Origin: Shewanella avicenniae
Lineage (GTDB): Bacteria > Pseudomonadota > Gammaproteobacteria > Enterobacterales > Shewanellaceae
DNA: 64,000 nucleotides
Reading direction: 5' to 3'
NCBI RefSeq assembly: GCF_017354945.1
Contig: NZ_CP071503.1
Coordinates: 2,852,001-2,916,000, forward strand
The translations under genes were made by a program, and so were the position numbers. Below, one piece after another: positions 6,648 through 15,343 of this stretch. The notes below the pieces were generated by a model, which was not told the origin of the DNA, made no database searches, and saw only the letters and a program-made list of their open reading frames with translations. How positions within the stretch are numbered: position 1 is the first letter of the stretch; each line of letters starts with the position of its first letter.

Positions 6648-8446
6648 TGATTAGCCCACAAGATATTAAAGCGCGGCTGGGTCGCAATAACTCAGCCTTG
6701 AAAGAAGTACAAACCGACCGTTCGCAGGTCGGTTTTATTGCCCGTGAATGGGAAGGACATCCGTCGTCTGGCCTCACGCCAGCGCGTATTGCTGAGATCA
6801 TGCTCAACGCCGAGCAAGGCTATCTCACTGACCAATTTGATTTGGCCGACGACATCGAAGAGAAAGACGGCCACATTATGGCCGAGCTGCAAAAGCGCAA
6901 GAATGCGCTGCTGGGTAAAGAGTGGCTGATTAAACCACCGGCTAACGCCAGCGCAGCAGAGAAGCGCGATGCCGATATGGTGACCGATATCATTCAAAGC
7001 CTGCCCGATTTTGAAGACCTGATCCTCGATATGGGCGATGGCATTTTGCGGGCAATCTCCAACAGCCAAATCCACTGGGAAAGCGAAGGTAAACTGTGGT
7101 ACCCCGGCAAGTTTGAAAGCTTGCCCGCACGCCGCTTTGATGTAGATGACGATGACCGCAACAAAGTGATGCTGCGCCTAGACGGTGGGCAGAAAGAAGC
7201 ATTGTGGCCATTCGGTTGGGTGCAACACACCCATAAAGCCAAGAGCGGATATGTGGCACGCGCTGGGTTAATCCGTGTGTTGGCGTGGCCGTTCCTGTTC
7301 AAAAACTATGGGGTGCGTGATTTAGCCGAGTTCTTAGAGATCTACGGCTTACCGCTGCGCTTGGGCAAATACCCGAGCGGTGCCAGCACCGCCGAGAAAA
7401 ACACCTTGCTCAATGCGGTGATGAGCATTGGTCACAATGCCGGTGGCATTATCCCTAAAGGGATGGAGATCGACTTTCAAGAAGCGGCTAAAGGCGGCGA
7501 AGGGCCGTACATGTCAATGGCCAACCTGATGGAACGCACTGCCTCTAAAGTGATTTTGGGTGGCACGCTCACTAGCCAAGCCGATGGTAAGTCGTCCACC
7601 AATGCGCTCGGTAACGTGCATGATGAAGTGCGCCAAGAGTTGTTGGCATCTGACTTGCGCCAAATCGCCAGCACCTTAACCCGTGATCTGGTGTGGCCGT
7701 TGGTGTTCTTCAACGGCTCGACATACAACAGCCAACGCCGTCGGCCACGGTTGGAGTTTGATACCCAAGATCCTGAAGACTTGGCCAAGTTCTCTACTGC
7801 CATTCCGTCACTGGTGAATGTAGGCGTGAAGATCCCTAGCGAATGGGTGAACAACAAACTGAAAATCCCACTGCCTAAAGCAGACGAATTAGTGCTCGGT
7901 ACGCAGCAACTGCCTGCCGCTACACCGAATGTGGGCGGCGAACAACCTACCGCAGTTGCGACAGACTCTGTGCAACAAACGGCGCTGAACGGTGCGCAGA
8001 TCACCTCGCTCAGTGAAATCATCCAGCAATACACTGCCGGTGCGTTAGATAAAGATGCCGCAGGTGCGCTGATTAAGGCAGGGTTCCCAGCTATCCCTGA
8101 CGAACTCATCAGCAAAATGCTCAGTGGCCAACAGCGAAAGCAGACGCCCATTGACCAAGCTGCTGCTGCACTGACACGCATTGTTGCGTTAAAACAAAAT
8201 CCACCCGCCAGTGCGAATATCGATCCACTCACCGAAGCCTTAGCGACAGCCGCAGGGCAGCAAGTGGATGACAACGTAGCGGCGATTGCGGATTTAGTTA
8301 ATAAGGCTACCAGCTGGGAAGACGTTGAGCGGGCATTGATTCAAAGCTATGCCAACCAAGGTGCGGCCAACCTTGCCAGCATTATGCAGCAAGCTATGAC
8401 CGCCGCCGCATTAGCAGGCCGTTACGATATCGAGCTGGGGAACTGA
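6647..8446 (+). CDS. Portal protein, Mu gp29-like (DUF935)
   Basis: A 599-aa protein forming the dodecameric head vertex through which DNA passes. The sequence from ARIAEIMLNAEQGYLTDQFD through the E-K-D-G-H-I motif and the later FVFNY-like section is typical of DUF935 portals. The start at 6647 is preceded by AAGGAGG. The C-terminal ~180 residues are Ala/Gln-rich helices likely interacting with the interior or scaffold. Confidence 0.94.
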   Translation: MISPQDIKARLGRNNSALKEVQTDRSQVGFIAREWEGHPSSGLTPARIAEIMLNAEQGYLTDQFDLADDIEEKDGHIMAELQKRKNALLGKEWLIKPPANASAAEKRDADMVTDIIQSLPDFEDLILDMGDGILRAISNSQIHWESEGKLWYPGKFESLPARRFDVDDDDRNKVMLRLDGGQKEALWPFGWVQHTHKAKSGYVARAGLIRVLAWPFLFKNYGVRDLAEFLEIYGLPLRLGKYPSGASTAEKNTLLNAVMSIGHNAGGIIPKGMEIDFQEAAKGGEGPYMSMANLMERTASKVILGGTLTSQADGKSSTNALGNVHDEVRQELLASDLRQIASTLTRDLVWPLVFFNGSTYNSQRRRPRLEFDTQDPEDLAKFSTAIPSLVNVGVKIPSEWVNNKLKIPLPKADELVLGTQQLPAATPNVGGEQPTAVATDSVQQTALNGAQITSLSEIIQQYTAGALDKDAAGALIKAGFPAIPDELISKMLSGQQRKQTPIDQAAAALTRIVALKQNPPASANIDPLTEALATAAGQQVDDNVAAIADLVNKATSWEDVERALIQSYANQGAANLASIMQQAMTAAALAGRYDIELGN

Positions 8447-8447
8447 T

Positions 8448-8750
8448 ATGTTTAAAGATCTGAAACAGCAATACAAAAATGCCAAGGTGCTAATTAGAAA
8501 ACTGCGCGCTGGTGACTTCACGTTTGAGGGGTTTTATGAATACGAATGGAGCGAAAAGTTCACTTGTTATACCGCGACCGATGGAACTACGGAATTATGG
8601 GTAGCTAATGGAATAAGCTTTTTTGGCGTGCGTGATAAGCCGTGGGAATTGGGGAACTTTCGCTATTGGGTGTGGTTTGCTGGCAGAGTTAACCATCAAC
8701 GGAGAACTCTGGAAAAGGTCAAGCGTCGTAGACCATCGGAGTTAAAGTAA
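8448..8750 (+). CDS. Unknown small protein between portal and gpF genes
   Basis: A 100-aa, basic and aromatic-rich protein (many Trp, Tyr, Phe), apparently beta-rich in the middle (WSEKFTCYTATDGTTELWVANG). It lies 1 bp after the portal stop and 1 bp before the gpF start. Codon use is more AT-rich than its neighbours, and Mu itself has no gene here. It looks like a recently inserted accessory gene. I do not recognise the family. Confidence 0.65.
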   Translation: MFKDLKQQYKNAKVLIRKLRAGDFTFEGFYEYEWSEKFTCYTATDGTTELWVANGISFFGVRDKPWELGNFRYWVWFAGRVNHQRRTLEKVKRRRPSELK

Positions 8751-8751
8751 T

Positions 8752-9948
8752 ATGCCACAAGCCCAATATGGTAGCGTGCAGTTTAGCCAAGCAATCGACT
8801 TCTTTCGTGGCAAGCTCAACCTGCCCACCGCCGCGTGGGATGACCTATGGGGCGCCATGCACAGCCGCGCCTTTGTGGTTGCCGGTGCGCAGCAGGCTGA
8901 CCTGCTCACCGATCTGCGTAAGTCCGTAGACGCGGCCATTAGTGACGGCATGAGTTTAGGTGAGTTTAAAAAGCAGTTTAAAGACCTTGTCGCCAAACAT
9001 GGCTGGGACCACAAAGGCGATGCAGATTGGCGGGCGCAGATCATCTACGACACCAACATGCGCCAGAGCTATAACACAGGCCGCTGGCAGCAGTTGCAGC
9101 AGTTTGAATACTGGCAGTACAAGCATGGCCACCCCAAAGTGCCGCGTGAAGATCACCTGTTGTGGCATAACCTCGTGCTGCCACGCAATCACGTATGGTG
9201 GCAAACCCACTTTCCACAAAACGGCTGGGGCTGCACCTGCTCAGTTCGCGGGTTAACGGAGGGGCAACTGCGCCGGCTAAACCTTAAAGTCAGCCAAGCG
9301 CCTGACGGTAGCACCTACGAGTGGACCAACCCCAAAACGGGTGAATTGCTCGATGTGCCAAAAGGGATTGATCCGGGCTTTGACTATTCGCCCGGTGAGG
9401 CCGCATTGGGGCAACAGCTATCTGATGCTGCCATGCAGCAATGGGATGCGATTAAGCAAGACGCATGGCAGCAGCTCACGCCTGGCTCATGGAAAACCGC
9501 CGCACTGCCAGAGCGTTTGCCCGTTCGCCCGTCTGCGATTGCGTTGGCTGAGCGTGTCACCGATGCCGCTGCACTGCAGCAGCAGATCATCAATACCCTT
9601 GGCGGCGCTGAAACCGTGTTTCAATCTGGCGCGTTATCGGTGTACGCCAACGCTGCTAGCTTAGCTAAGCAACTGGACGTGGCGCAGTCTGTGTACGTGC
9701 CGCTGCTGCCAACACTATTCAATCAACCCGATGAAGTATGGGCTAGCTTTGAACGCCATCAAGGCACTGGCCGCGTAGAACTGCGCTGGCGTTTGCTGCG
9801 CATGGTAGACAACGGCGGCGGGCAGCTGCTGCTCGCGCAAGTGGTTAAGGGCGTGATTGAATCGCTGCAAGTTATCCCAGCCACGCAGCTTAACAACATC
9901 AACAAGCAGCGCTACGGCTTGCTGTTCAATGCTGCAAGTGAGGAGTAA
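8752..9948 (+). CDS. Mu gpF-like head morphogenesis protein with C-terminal PBECR2-type nuclease-like domain
   Basis: A 398-aa protein. The N-terminal ~190 residues match the Mu gpF/SPP1 gp7 minor-head family, with the signature around FPQNGWGCTCSVRGL. Residues ~290-395 (SVYVPLLPTLFNQPDEVW... LRWRLLRMV... VVKGVIES... RYGLLFNA) resemble the phage barnase-EndoU-colicinE5/D-RelE-like domain 2 often fused to phage head proteins. Such a domain could act on host RNA after ejection; enzymatic activity is not shown by the sequence. SD GGAG lies 10 bp upstream. Confidence 0.88.
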   Translation: MPQAQYGSVQFSQAIDFFRGKLNLPTAAWDDLWGAMHSRAFVVAGAQQADLLTDLRKSVDAAISDGMSLGEFKKQFKDLVAKHGWDHKGDADWRAQIIYDTNMRQSYNTGRWQQLQQFEYWQYKHGHPKVPREDHLLWHNLVLPRNHVWWQTHFPQNGWGCTCSVRGLTEGQLRRLNLKVSQAPDGSTYEWTNPKTGELLDVPKGIDPGFDYSPGEAALGQQLSDAAMQQWDAIKQDAWQQLTPGSWKTAALPERLPVRPSAIALAERVTDAAALQQQIINTLGGAETVFQSGALSVYANAASLAKQLDVAQSVYVPLLPTLFNQPDEVWASFERHQGTGRVELRWRLLRMVDNGGGQLLLAQVVKGVIESLQVIPATQLNNINKQRYGLLFNAASEE

Positions 9949-9950
9949 GC

Positions 9951-10436
9951 ATGGCTGGCGTTAATTTAACTATCAGTCAAACGGGCTTTGACAAGGTTGC
10001 AAGCGCGTTTAAACAGCTGAGTGATCGCGGTGATGACTTGCAACCGGCCATGAGTGCCATCGGCGAGTATCTGCTGGGCAGCAACCAAGACCGTATGGAG
10101 CAAGGCATCACACCATCAGGCGAAGCCTTTGCGCCACTCAGTGATGTCACCATTGCACGTAAGAACAAGAACCAAACCACGCCGCTCATTCACAACGGCT
10201 ATCTGTTTAACTTGGTATACCAAGCCACCAGTGAAGCGATGGAGTTAGGGACGCCAATGATCTACGGTGCGGTGATGTTCTACGGTGCCAAGCAAGGCGA
10301 GTTTGGCCGCGTCAATAACCACCCTGTGCCATGGGGGGATATTCCCGCCCGTGAGTACCTTGGCATTAGCTCCGCAGATGAAGATGAGATTGCCGCCATC
10401 GTGGGGGATTTTTTGTTAGCCGGCATCGGTGAATAG
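9951..10436 (+). CDS. Mu gpG-like virion morphogenesis protein
   Basis: A 161-aa protein of the Mu gpG/P2 gpS-type morphogenesis family. Diagnostic features are the early FDKVASAFKQLSDRGDDLQPAM segment, the R-M-x-x-G-I-x-P-S-G-x-x-F-A-P-L motif, and the later NNHPVPWGDIPAREYLG. In Mu it is needed for tail or head completion. It starts 2 bp after gpF with SD GAGGAG. Confidence 0.92.
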   Translation: MAGVNLTISQTGFDKVASAFKQLSDRGDDLQPAMSAIGEYLLGSNQDRMEQGITPSGEAFAPLSDVTIARKNKNQTTPLIHNGYLFNLVYQATSEAMELGTPMIYGAVMFYGAKQGEFGRVNNHPVPWGDIPAREYLGISSADEDEIAAIVGDFLLAGIGE

Positions 10437-10695
10437 CCCCTACCGCTAAAAAACGCTTGAGCCACTCAAACGCGCTGTAAGCAACGCAGCTATCAAACTG
10501 ATACAACGAGGCGCACAAAAACCACTTAAACGCATTAGAGAGGATTTAAACGGGTTTTAAACTGGGTTATGGTTGGTGGCGTTGCAGGTATTGAGATGGA
10601 GTTTTGATTTGCAAAGTCATTCAACAATTACGGCGGACGGTTATTATCAGCTTCTGTCGAATCATATAGTGACACTAGCTCCCGGTGGTGGAGGT
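10437..10695 (+). other. Intergenic stretch with a start-less short frame
   Basis: About 260 bp without a confident gene. A frame ending with TAA near 10,559 reads LEPLKRAVSNAAIK... then KPLKRIREDLNGF, coding-like but lacking any start codon, so it may be a decayed small gene. An ORF continuous with the membrane protein downstream could begin at 10,573, but the ATG at 10,696 is more likely. Confidence 0.45.
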
Positions 10696-10887
10696 ATGGA
10701 ACCGCTTAAACCAAAGCTTGATGATGGCGGCTCAGGTCTTGAACCACAGGCCCAATCCATGCCTTCATCAATTGCGCAAGATGCTGCCACACAAACTAAT
10801 GACAACGCGTTTGGAACCAATGGATTTATCATAGTGGCTGTAGTTGTCGTCGTTCTCGCTGCCATCTTCTGGCATAAGCAGCGGTGA
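10696..10887 (+). CDS. Small single-pass membrane protein
   Basis: A 63-aa protein if begun at ATG 10,696; an in-frame start at 10,573 would give 104 aa. Ordered features: a Pro/Gly/Ser-rich soluble segment, then a strongly hydrophobic helix (GFIIVAVVVVVLAAIFW) and a basic tail HKQR, giving N-out/C-in topology. It is the last gene before late element 2. Function unknown; it could be a holin-like protein. Confidence 0.5.
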   Translation: MEPLKPKLDDGGSGLEPQAQSMPSSIAQDAATQTNDNAFGTNGFIIVAVVVVVLAAIFWHKQR

Positions 10888-10899
10888 CCTACTGATATT

Positions 10900-10921
10900 A
10901 ACCCCGAAACCTTTCAGATCC
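10900..10921 (+). promoter_or_regulatory. Late-promoter-like element, copy 2 (head operon)
   Basis: Same 22-bp element as at 1575, with CAGATCC in place of CATATCC at the end. It sits right before the protease/scaffold (I) gene, the position of PI in Mu. Confidence 0.7.
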
Positions 10922-10947
10922 GCTAGCTAGCTCGAACACTAGACACT

Positions 10948-10979
10948 AGGCACTCAACGTTAATGTGAGTGCCTTTTTT
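10948..10979 (+). terminator. Intrinsic terminator before the protease/scaffold gene
   Basis: A 9-bp stem AGGCACTCA (10,948-10,956) with TGAGTGCCT (10,966-10,974) followed by a run of six T. The first codon of the protease gene (ATG 10,980) follows the T-run directly. Confidence 0.88.
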
Positions 10980-12170
10980 ATGTGTCAATCAAAAGCTGTG
11001 TTGGTGTTAGGTGGTGCAGTCGGTGTTGCTCATAAAGCTATCGCCGCGCTTAGCGCTACCGCACACCATGATCATGTGGGCACGGTTGCCTGCAGTTTGG
11101 TGTTGCCAACCAACAACAGCGAACTAGATACCCGCGTACAACTGCTGCCAGATGGCTTGTTTAAAGCCACGGATGGTCGCCCATTTGACGTACCCAGCGG
11201 CCAATGGTTGATGGATGAACGTGCATGGCAAAGCTTGCAACAGCATGCCGCCGCCCGCACCAACGACTACGTTACCGATTACGAACACCAAACCCTACGC
11301 ACCGAAGAGAACGGCCAACCCGCACCTGCTGCTGGCTGGTTTAAACCGTCTGCCTTGGGTTACGAGCCAGGCTTTGGTTTGTTTGCCAGCTCGGTTGAAT
11401 GGACAGCTAAGGCGCGCGCCTACATCACCGCCAAAGAGTACCGCTTTATTAGCGCCGTGTTTGCTTACGACAAAGCGACCGGCCGTGTGCAGGAACTGCT
11501 GCACATCGCACTCACCAACAACCCCGCGCTTGATGGCTTAAAGGCCATTGCCGCACTCACTAAAGACTTTTCAACCACTCCCACTAAGGAGAACACCATG
11601 AACCAAGCACAGCGCCTGCTGGCGGCTTTGGGTGTCAGTATTGAGGGCGTTGACCTCAATGATGCCGCTGCCGTTGAAGGGCTGATTGATAAAGGCGTGG
11701 CGGCATGCACTGCGCTCAAAGCCAAAGAAGAGGAACTCAACGCGCTTGCGGCGTCAGTAACAACACTGACTTCAGAAGTGGCCGCGTTGACCTCGCAGCA
11801 AGGTAAGTTTGATTCGAGCAAGTTTGTGCCGATTGCGGTGCATACCGAGCTGCAAACCGCCTATGCGGCGCTGAGTAAGCAAAGCGGTGACACTGCGATT
11901 GCTGACTTGCTGGAAGCGGAAAAGGCCAAGATTTACGGCCCCGCAGATCGTGAGTACTTGCAGAGCATTGGTAAAGAACGCGGCGTTGCAGCGCTGACCA
12001 AAATGCTCAACGAGCGCTCACCCATTGCTGCACTGACGGCGACCCAAACCACCACCACCGATGACCCCGCTAAGCTAGGCGTAGTGGCGCTGACTGCTGA
12101 TGAAAAATTGGTGGCCGATCAACTGGGCATTAGTCACGCTGACTTTGCCAAAGCCAAGGAGAACAAATAA
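10980..12170 (+). CDS. Head maturation protease with fused scaffold (Mu gpI-like)
   Basis: A 396-aa protein of the Mu I protease family. The N-terminal half (about 45-195) contains the conserved DYEHQTLRTEENGQPAPAAG and F-x-S-x-x-E-W-T-x-K-A segments. The C-terminal half (from about 207) is Ala/Leu/Glu-rich coiled coil, the scaffold. A GTG at 10,965 is in frame but lies inside the terminator stem, so ATG 10,980 is preferred; neither has a clear SD. It cleaves scaffold and itself during capsid maturation. Confidence 0.92.
   Translation: MCQSKAVLVLGGAVGVAHKAIAALSATAHHDHVGTVACSLVLPTNNSELDTRVQLLPDGLFKATDGRPFDVPSGQWLMDERAWQSLQQHAAARTNDYVTDYEHQTLRTEENGQPAPAAGWFKPSALGYEPGFGLFASSVEWTAKARAYITAKEYRFISAVFAYDKATGRVQELLHIALTNNPALDGLKAIAALTKDFSTTPTKENTMNQAQRLLAALGVSIEGVDLNDAAAVEGLIDKGVAACTALKAKEEELNALAASVTTLTSEVAALTSQQGKFDSSKFVPIAVHTELQTAYAALSKQSGDTAIADLLEAEKAKIYGPADREYLQSIGKERGVAALTKMLNERSPIAALTATQTTTTDDPAKLGVVALTADEKLVADQLGISHADFAKAKENK
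11598..12170 (+). CDS. Nested scaffold protein (Mu gpZ-like), internal in-frame start
   Basis: Inside the protease gene, in the same frame, ATG 11,598 (MNQAQRLLAALGV) is preceded by AAGGAG at optimal spacing. It would give a 190-aa protein equal to the scaffold half. Mu makes its scaffold Z exactly this way, from a start inside I. The strong ribosome site in the middle of a gene is the main evidence. Confidence 0.83.
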   Translation: MNQAQRLLAALGVSIEGVDLNDAAAVEGLIDKGVAACTALKAKEEELNALAASVTTLTSEVAALTSQQGKFDSSKFVPIAVHTELQTAYAALSKQSGDTAIADLLEAEKAKIYGPADREYLQSIGKERGVAALTKMLNERSPIAALTATQTTTTDDPAKLGVVALTADEKLVADQLGISHADFAKAKENK

Positions 12171-13075
12171 TGATTATTACTCCATCCGCACTTTCAGCTT
12201 TGATGACGGGCTTCCGTGCCGACTTCCAAGCTGGTCAAGGTATGGCTGCTAGCCAGTACCAACAAATTGCCACTGTGATCCCTAGCTCAAGCAAGTCAAA
12301 CACCTATGGCTTCTTAGGCCAATTCCCACAGTTCCGTAAATGGGTTGGCGCACGTGTTGTGAAAGATATGGCTGCCCATAGCTACACCATCACCAATGAA
12401 CCATTTGAAGCCACCGTTGGCGTTGACCGCGATGACATCGAAGATGACAACATCGGCATCTACAAACCGATGATGCAGGAGCTTGGTCGAGCCTCAACGG
12501 TGTTCCCTGACGAGTTGATCTTCCCTCTGCTCGATGCTGGGCCAACGTCATTGTGTTACGACGGTCAGAACTTTTTTGATGCTGACCATCCTGTTTACCC
12601 GAATGTGGATGGCACTGGTGTCGCTGTAAGTGTCAGTAACTACGACGATGACGGCGGTAGCACTGCGCCGATGTGGTTCTTACTGGATACCACCCGCGCG
12701 ATTAAACCGTTTATCTACCAAAACCGTCGCTCTATGCAGTTTATGCAGATGACGGACGCGAAAGACGAAGAAGTGTTCACCAACAAGCTCTACCGCTATG
12801 GCGTTGATTGTCGTGCTAACGCCGGTTATGGCTTGTGGCAAATGGCGTACGCCAGCCGTAAGGCCATCACTGGTGCCAACATCTGGGATGCTTACAAGAA
12901 CATGCGTGGCTTTACTGCTGATGGCGGGCGCAAGTTAGGGGTTAAACCTAACGTTCTGTTGGTGCGCGGCGAGCATGAAGAGCAAGCCCGCGAAGCGGTT
13001 AAAGCCATCATTAACGGCGGCGAAACCAATACCCTGAGTGGCTTGCTGACAGTGATGGTTGCTGACTGGCTGTAA
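12170..13075 (+). CDS. Major capsid protein, Mu gpT-like
   Basis: A 301-aa protein beginning MIITPSALSALMTGFRADFQ, the classic start of the Mu gpT family. Later motifs also fit: Y-x-x-L-G-x-F-P-x-x-R-x-W-x-G, then the E-x-T-V-x-V-x-R-D-D-I-E-D-D block at about 83-96. ATG overlaps the scaffold stop (TAATG). It is the shell protein of the icosahedral head. Confidence 0.96.
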   Translation: MIITPSALSALMTGFRADFQAGQGMAASQYQQIATVIPSSSKSNTYGFLGQFPQFRKWVGARVVKDMAAHSYTITNEPFEATVGVDRDDIEDDNIGIYKPMMQELGRASTVFPDELIFPLLDAGPTSLCYDGQNFFDADHPVYPNVDGTGVAVSVSNYDDDGGSTAPMWFLLDTTRAIKPFIYQNRRSMQFMQMTDAKDEEVFTNKLYRYGVDCRANAGYGLWQMAYASRKAITGANIWDAYKNMRGFTADGGRKLGVKPNVLLVRGEHEEQAREAVKAIINGGETNTLSGLLTVMVADWL

Positions 13076-13099
13076 ACCAACCCCTATTTACTGGCTCAA

Positions 13100-13131
13100 C
13101 TGGGCGCAGCGGCTCACACCAACGCGCCCAG
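13100..13131 (+). other. Hairpin after the major capsid gene
   Basis: An 8-bp GC-rich stem CTGGGCGC (13,100-13,107) with GCGCCCAG (13,124-13,131) and no T-run. It may stabilise the capsid mRNA 3' end or dampen readthrough into the next gene. Confidence 0.5.
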
Positions 13132-13150
13132 CATTAGGAGAACTCATGTT

Positions 13151-13591
13151 ATGTCTAACAAAATTACGATTATTTCGGTTGCCCATGACGGTTATCGCCG
13201 CGCTGGCCTCGCTTTTAACAAAGGCGAAAATGAGTTGGATGCCGACAAAGTTAGCGCCACCCAGCTGGCTGCTATCGAAAAAGACCCTCGTCTTGCAGTC
13301 AAAGGAACGGTTGTTGAAACGACCGCTACGCAAGGGGCCGTGGACACTGCTGGCGTGGGTGCAGGCGTAAAAGTGGTGGATGGCTTTATCGCAGGTGTGG
13401 CCGATGCTGATGGCAAGGTGACCGCGCTGAAAGACATGAAAGCCGATGAACTCAAAGCCTTGGCAAAAGACTTGGGCATTGAAGGCTACGCCAACATGAC
13501 CAAACCAAAATTGGCTGAAGCCATTGCCGCTGTTCCCGTGCAAGCACCCGCTGACGGCGACACCGCCGCTGATGCTGGAGCGACTGCATAA
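13151..13591 (+). CDS. Mu gp35/HI1506-like protein with C-terminal Rho-N/HeH-like helix motif
   Basis: A 146-aa protein. The N-terminal part (ITIISVAHDGYRRAGLAFNKGENEL) matches the Mu-like HI1506 family. Residues ~100-132 (MKADELKALAKDLGIEGYANMTKPKLAEAI) form a helix-extended-helix typical of LEM/HeH/Rho-N domains. SD AGGAGA precedes it; a closer out-of-frame ATG at 13,146 is ignored. Located just after the capsid gene, it may be a decoration or head-associated protein. Confidence 0.85.
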   Translation: MSNKITIISVAHDGYRRAGLAFNKGENELDADKVSATQLAAIEKDPRLAVKGTVVETTATQGAVDTAGVGAGVKVVDGFIAGVADADGKVTALKDMKADELKALAKDLGIEGYANMTKPKLAEAIAAVPVQAPADGDTAADAGATA

Positions 13592-14010
13592 TGCCTTACG
13601 CCACTGAGCAAAGCATGGTGGCGCGTTTTGGTGAGGACGAACTTATCGCCCTCACTGACCGCAGTGGTGCCGGCAGTATCGACAGTGCATTGGTTGCCAA
13701 TGCCTTGTCAGATGCTGCCGCAACCATTGACGGTTATCTGCAAGCTCGCTACCCGCTGCCGTTAGCCACGGTGCCTGATGTGTTACAGCGTTTGAGCTGT
13801 GACATCGCCCGTTACTATCTCTATGACGAGAACGCCAGCGACCAAGTCACCAAACGCCACGATGACGCGCTGAAAATGCTCGGCCAAATCAGTAATGGTG
13901 TGGTGACCTTGGGGCTACCCGATGCTGATGTACCAGAGAGCAGCAACACCGCAGAGATGCAATCAGCGGGCAGTATCTGGGCACGGGAAAAGAGTAAGGG
14001 CTTTTTATGA
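13591..14010 (+). CDS. Mu gp36-like protein (DUF1320), head-tail connector
   Basis: A 139-aa protein starting MPYATEQSMVARFGEDELIALTD, typical of DUF1320. Helical throughout, with a conserved D-I-A-R-Y-Y-L-Y-D segment at about 72-80. The family sits between capsid and tail genes and is thought to be the head completion/connector protein. Start overlaps the previous stop (TAATG). Confidence 0.9.
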   Translation: MPYATEQSMVARFGEDELIALTDRSGAGSIDSALVANALSDAAATIDGYLQARYPLPLATVPDVLQRLSCDIARYYLYDENASDQVTKRHDDALKMLGQISNGVVTLGLPDADVPESSNTAEMQSAGSIWAREKSKGFL

Positions 14011-14420
14011 TCAACCTTGAACCGCTGATTATCGCCCGTCTTAAAACCCAGTTTGCCGATGTGGAAGGCTTAACTGAACTGGCCGAACTCGGTGACAGGA
14101 ACGTGAGCAGACAGACCTTGTTTGTGATTGAGATGGCCGAGTCACCAGCACCGTTGATCGAGGGCACTGGCTTGATGCGGCACCGCATCGGTAACAGCTA
14201 CGGCGTGTTGTTGGTGACGCCAGCTCGCAATAATCAACGCCCAGATATCACCGCAGACCGCCAGCAAATTCGTGATCTGCTGTTTGGCTGGGCACCGCAC
14301 GAAGATTATGAACCGTTTTCTCTCGGCAATGGTGGCCTGCAACCCTCGCGCAAAGGGGTGATTGCTTGGCTATCGCGCTTTAACACGCAATATACGGAGG
14401 ACGCCATTGGCGTGAGCTAA
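14007..14420 (+). CDS. Mu gp37-like protein, probable tail terminator
   Basis: A 137-aa protein overlapping gp36 by 4 bp. It matches the Mu gp37 family in length, in its opening LEPLIIARLKTQF and in the central R-x-x-Q-I-R-D-L-L-F-G-W-A-P segment. By position before the tube gene it is probably the neck or tail-terminator protein. Confidence 0.82.
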   Translation: MINLEPLIIARLKTQFADVEGLTELAELGDRNVSRQTLFVIEMAESPAPLIEGTGLMRHRIGNSYGVLLVTPARNNQRPDITADRQQIRDLLFGWAPHEDYEPFSLGNGGLQPSRKGVIAWLSRFNTQYTEDAIGVS

Positions 14421-14422
14421 CT

Positions 14423-15334
14423 ATGGGCCGCAAAACCAAAAAGAAAGTGCTGCTGTTTGCAGCTGAAACCAATTACGGCGTCGATGCTATTGCCGCTGAG
14501 GAAACCACTAGCGCAGTGCTGGGACGTGAAGTGACCATTACGCCGATGGCTGGGGATAACACGCCGCTGGCGTATGACGATGGCACCATGGGTAACAAAC
14601 CCGAACTGGCTACCGAGATCTACGCCACAGTGCAGTTCACTTGCGATATGGCCGGTTCCGGTACCGCAAATGTTGCCCCAGCGTGGGCGCCACTCATGGC
14701 GGCATGTTTACGCGCTGTTACTGTTGGCGCGGACAACGTGAGTATGCCAATTAATGAAGACGCCGAAGACTCGCTGACCTTTTACTTCTACTACGATGGC
14801 GCGCTGCACAAACTCACAGGTGCCCGAGGCACCTTCTCGCTGGCCGCCCAAGCCAAGCAGTTACCCAGTTTGCAGTTTACCTTTACCGGCTTGTTCGCGC
14901 CGGTGGTGAATGGGGTGATGCCAGCCACTACCTTTGACGCATGGCAAACGCCAGTGCCAGTTGGTGCGCAATACAGCTCATGCACACTGAACGGTGCTGC
15001 GGTGCGCTTGATTGCCTTTAACTACGACCAAGCTAACCAAGTGGTGCATCAAGAATACGTGGGCTTAGAAGAGGTGCAGATCACCGACTACCAACCGACG
15101 GCGAGTATCACCATTGAAGCCGAAGGTCTGGATGATTTTGACCCGTTCGCGTTGGCGCAAACCAATGCGGAAGTCCCGTTTGAGTTCTTGCATGGCCCCG
15201 CAGGTAACCAGTTTGGCTGGGCAAGTGGTCGCGTTAGTCTCAAGCGGCCAACCTATGGTGACCAAGACGGCACTTTGACCTATCAGATTGACCTCAACGT
15301 GATCGGTAACACCGGTACCATCACCACCAAATAA
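14423..15334 (+). CDS. Major tail tube protein, siphovirus type
   Basis: A 303-aa, beta-rich protein that polymerises into the tail tube. No sheath gene precedes it, and the gene is followed by a frameshifted chaperone pair and a tape measure, so the tail is non-contractile. The size (303 aa) and the sequence (opening RKTKKKVLLFAAETNYG) fit tube proteins of transposable siphophages of the B3 kind rather than Mu gpM. Confidence 0.85.
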   Translation: MGRKTKKKVLLFAAETNYGVDAIAAEETTSAVLGREVTITPMAGDNTPLAYDDGTMGNKPELATEIYATVQFTCDMAGSGTANVAPAWAPLMAACLRAVTVGADNVSMPINEDAEDSLTFYFYYDGALHKLTGARGTFSLAAQAKQLPSLQFTFTGLFAPVVNGVMPATTFDAWQTPVPVGAQYSSCTLNGAAVRLIAFNYDQANQVVHQEYVGLEEVQITDYQPTASITIEAEGLDDFDPFALAQTNAEVPFEFLHGPAGNQFGWASGRVSLKRPTYGDQDGTLTYQIDLNVIGNTGTITTK

Positions 15335-15343
15335 GGAAGCGTT

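Noticed and set aside
7477..8274. 265-aa ORF on the minus strand
   Set aside because: Opposite the portal gene, Ser/Ala-rich low-complexity translation typical of an antisense shadow, with no ribosome site or family resemblance.
13059..13370. 103-aa ORF overlapping gp35
   Set aside because: It covers the hairpin region and the first half of gp35 in another frame; the gp35 frame matches a known family and has the better start.
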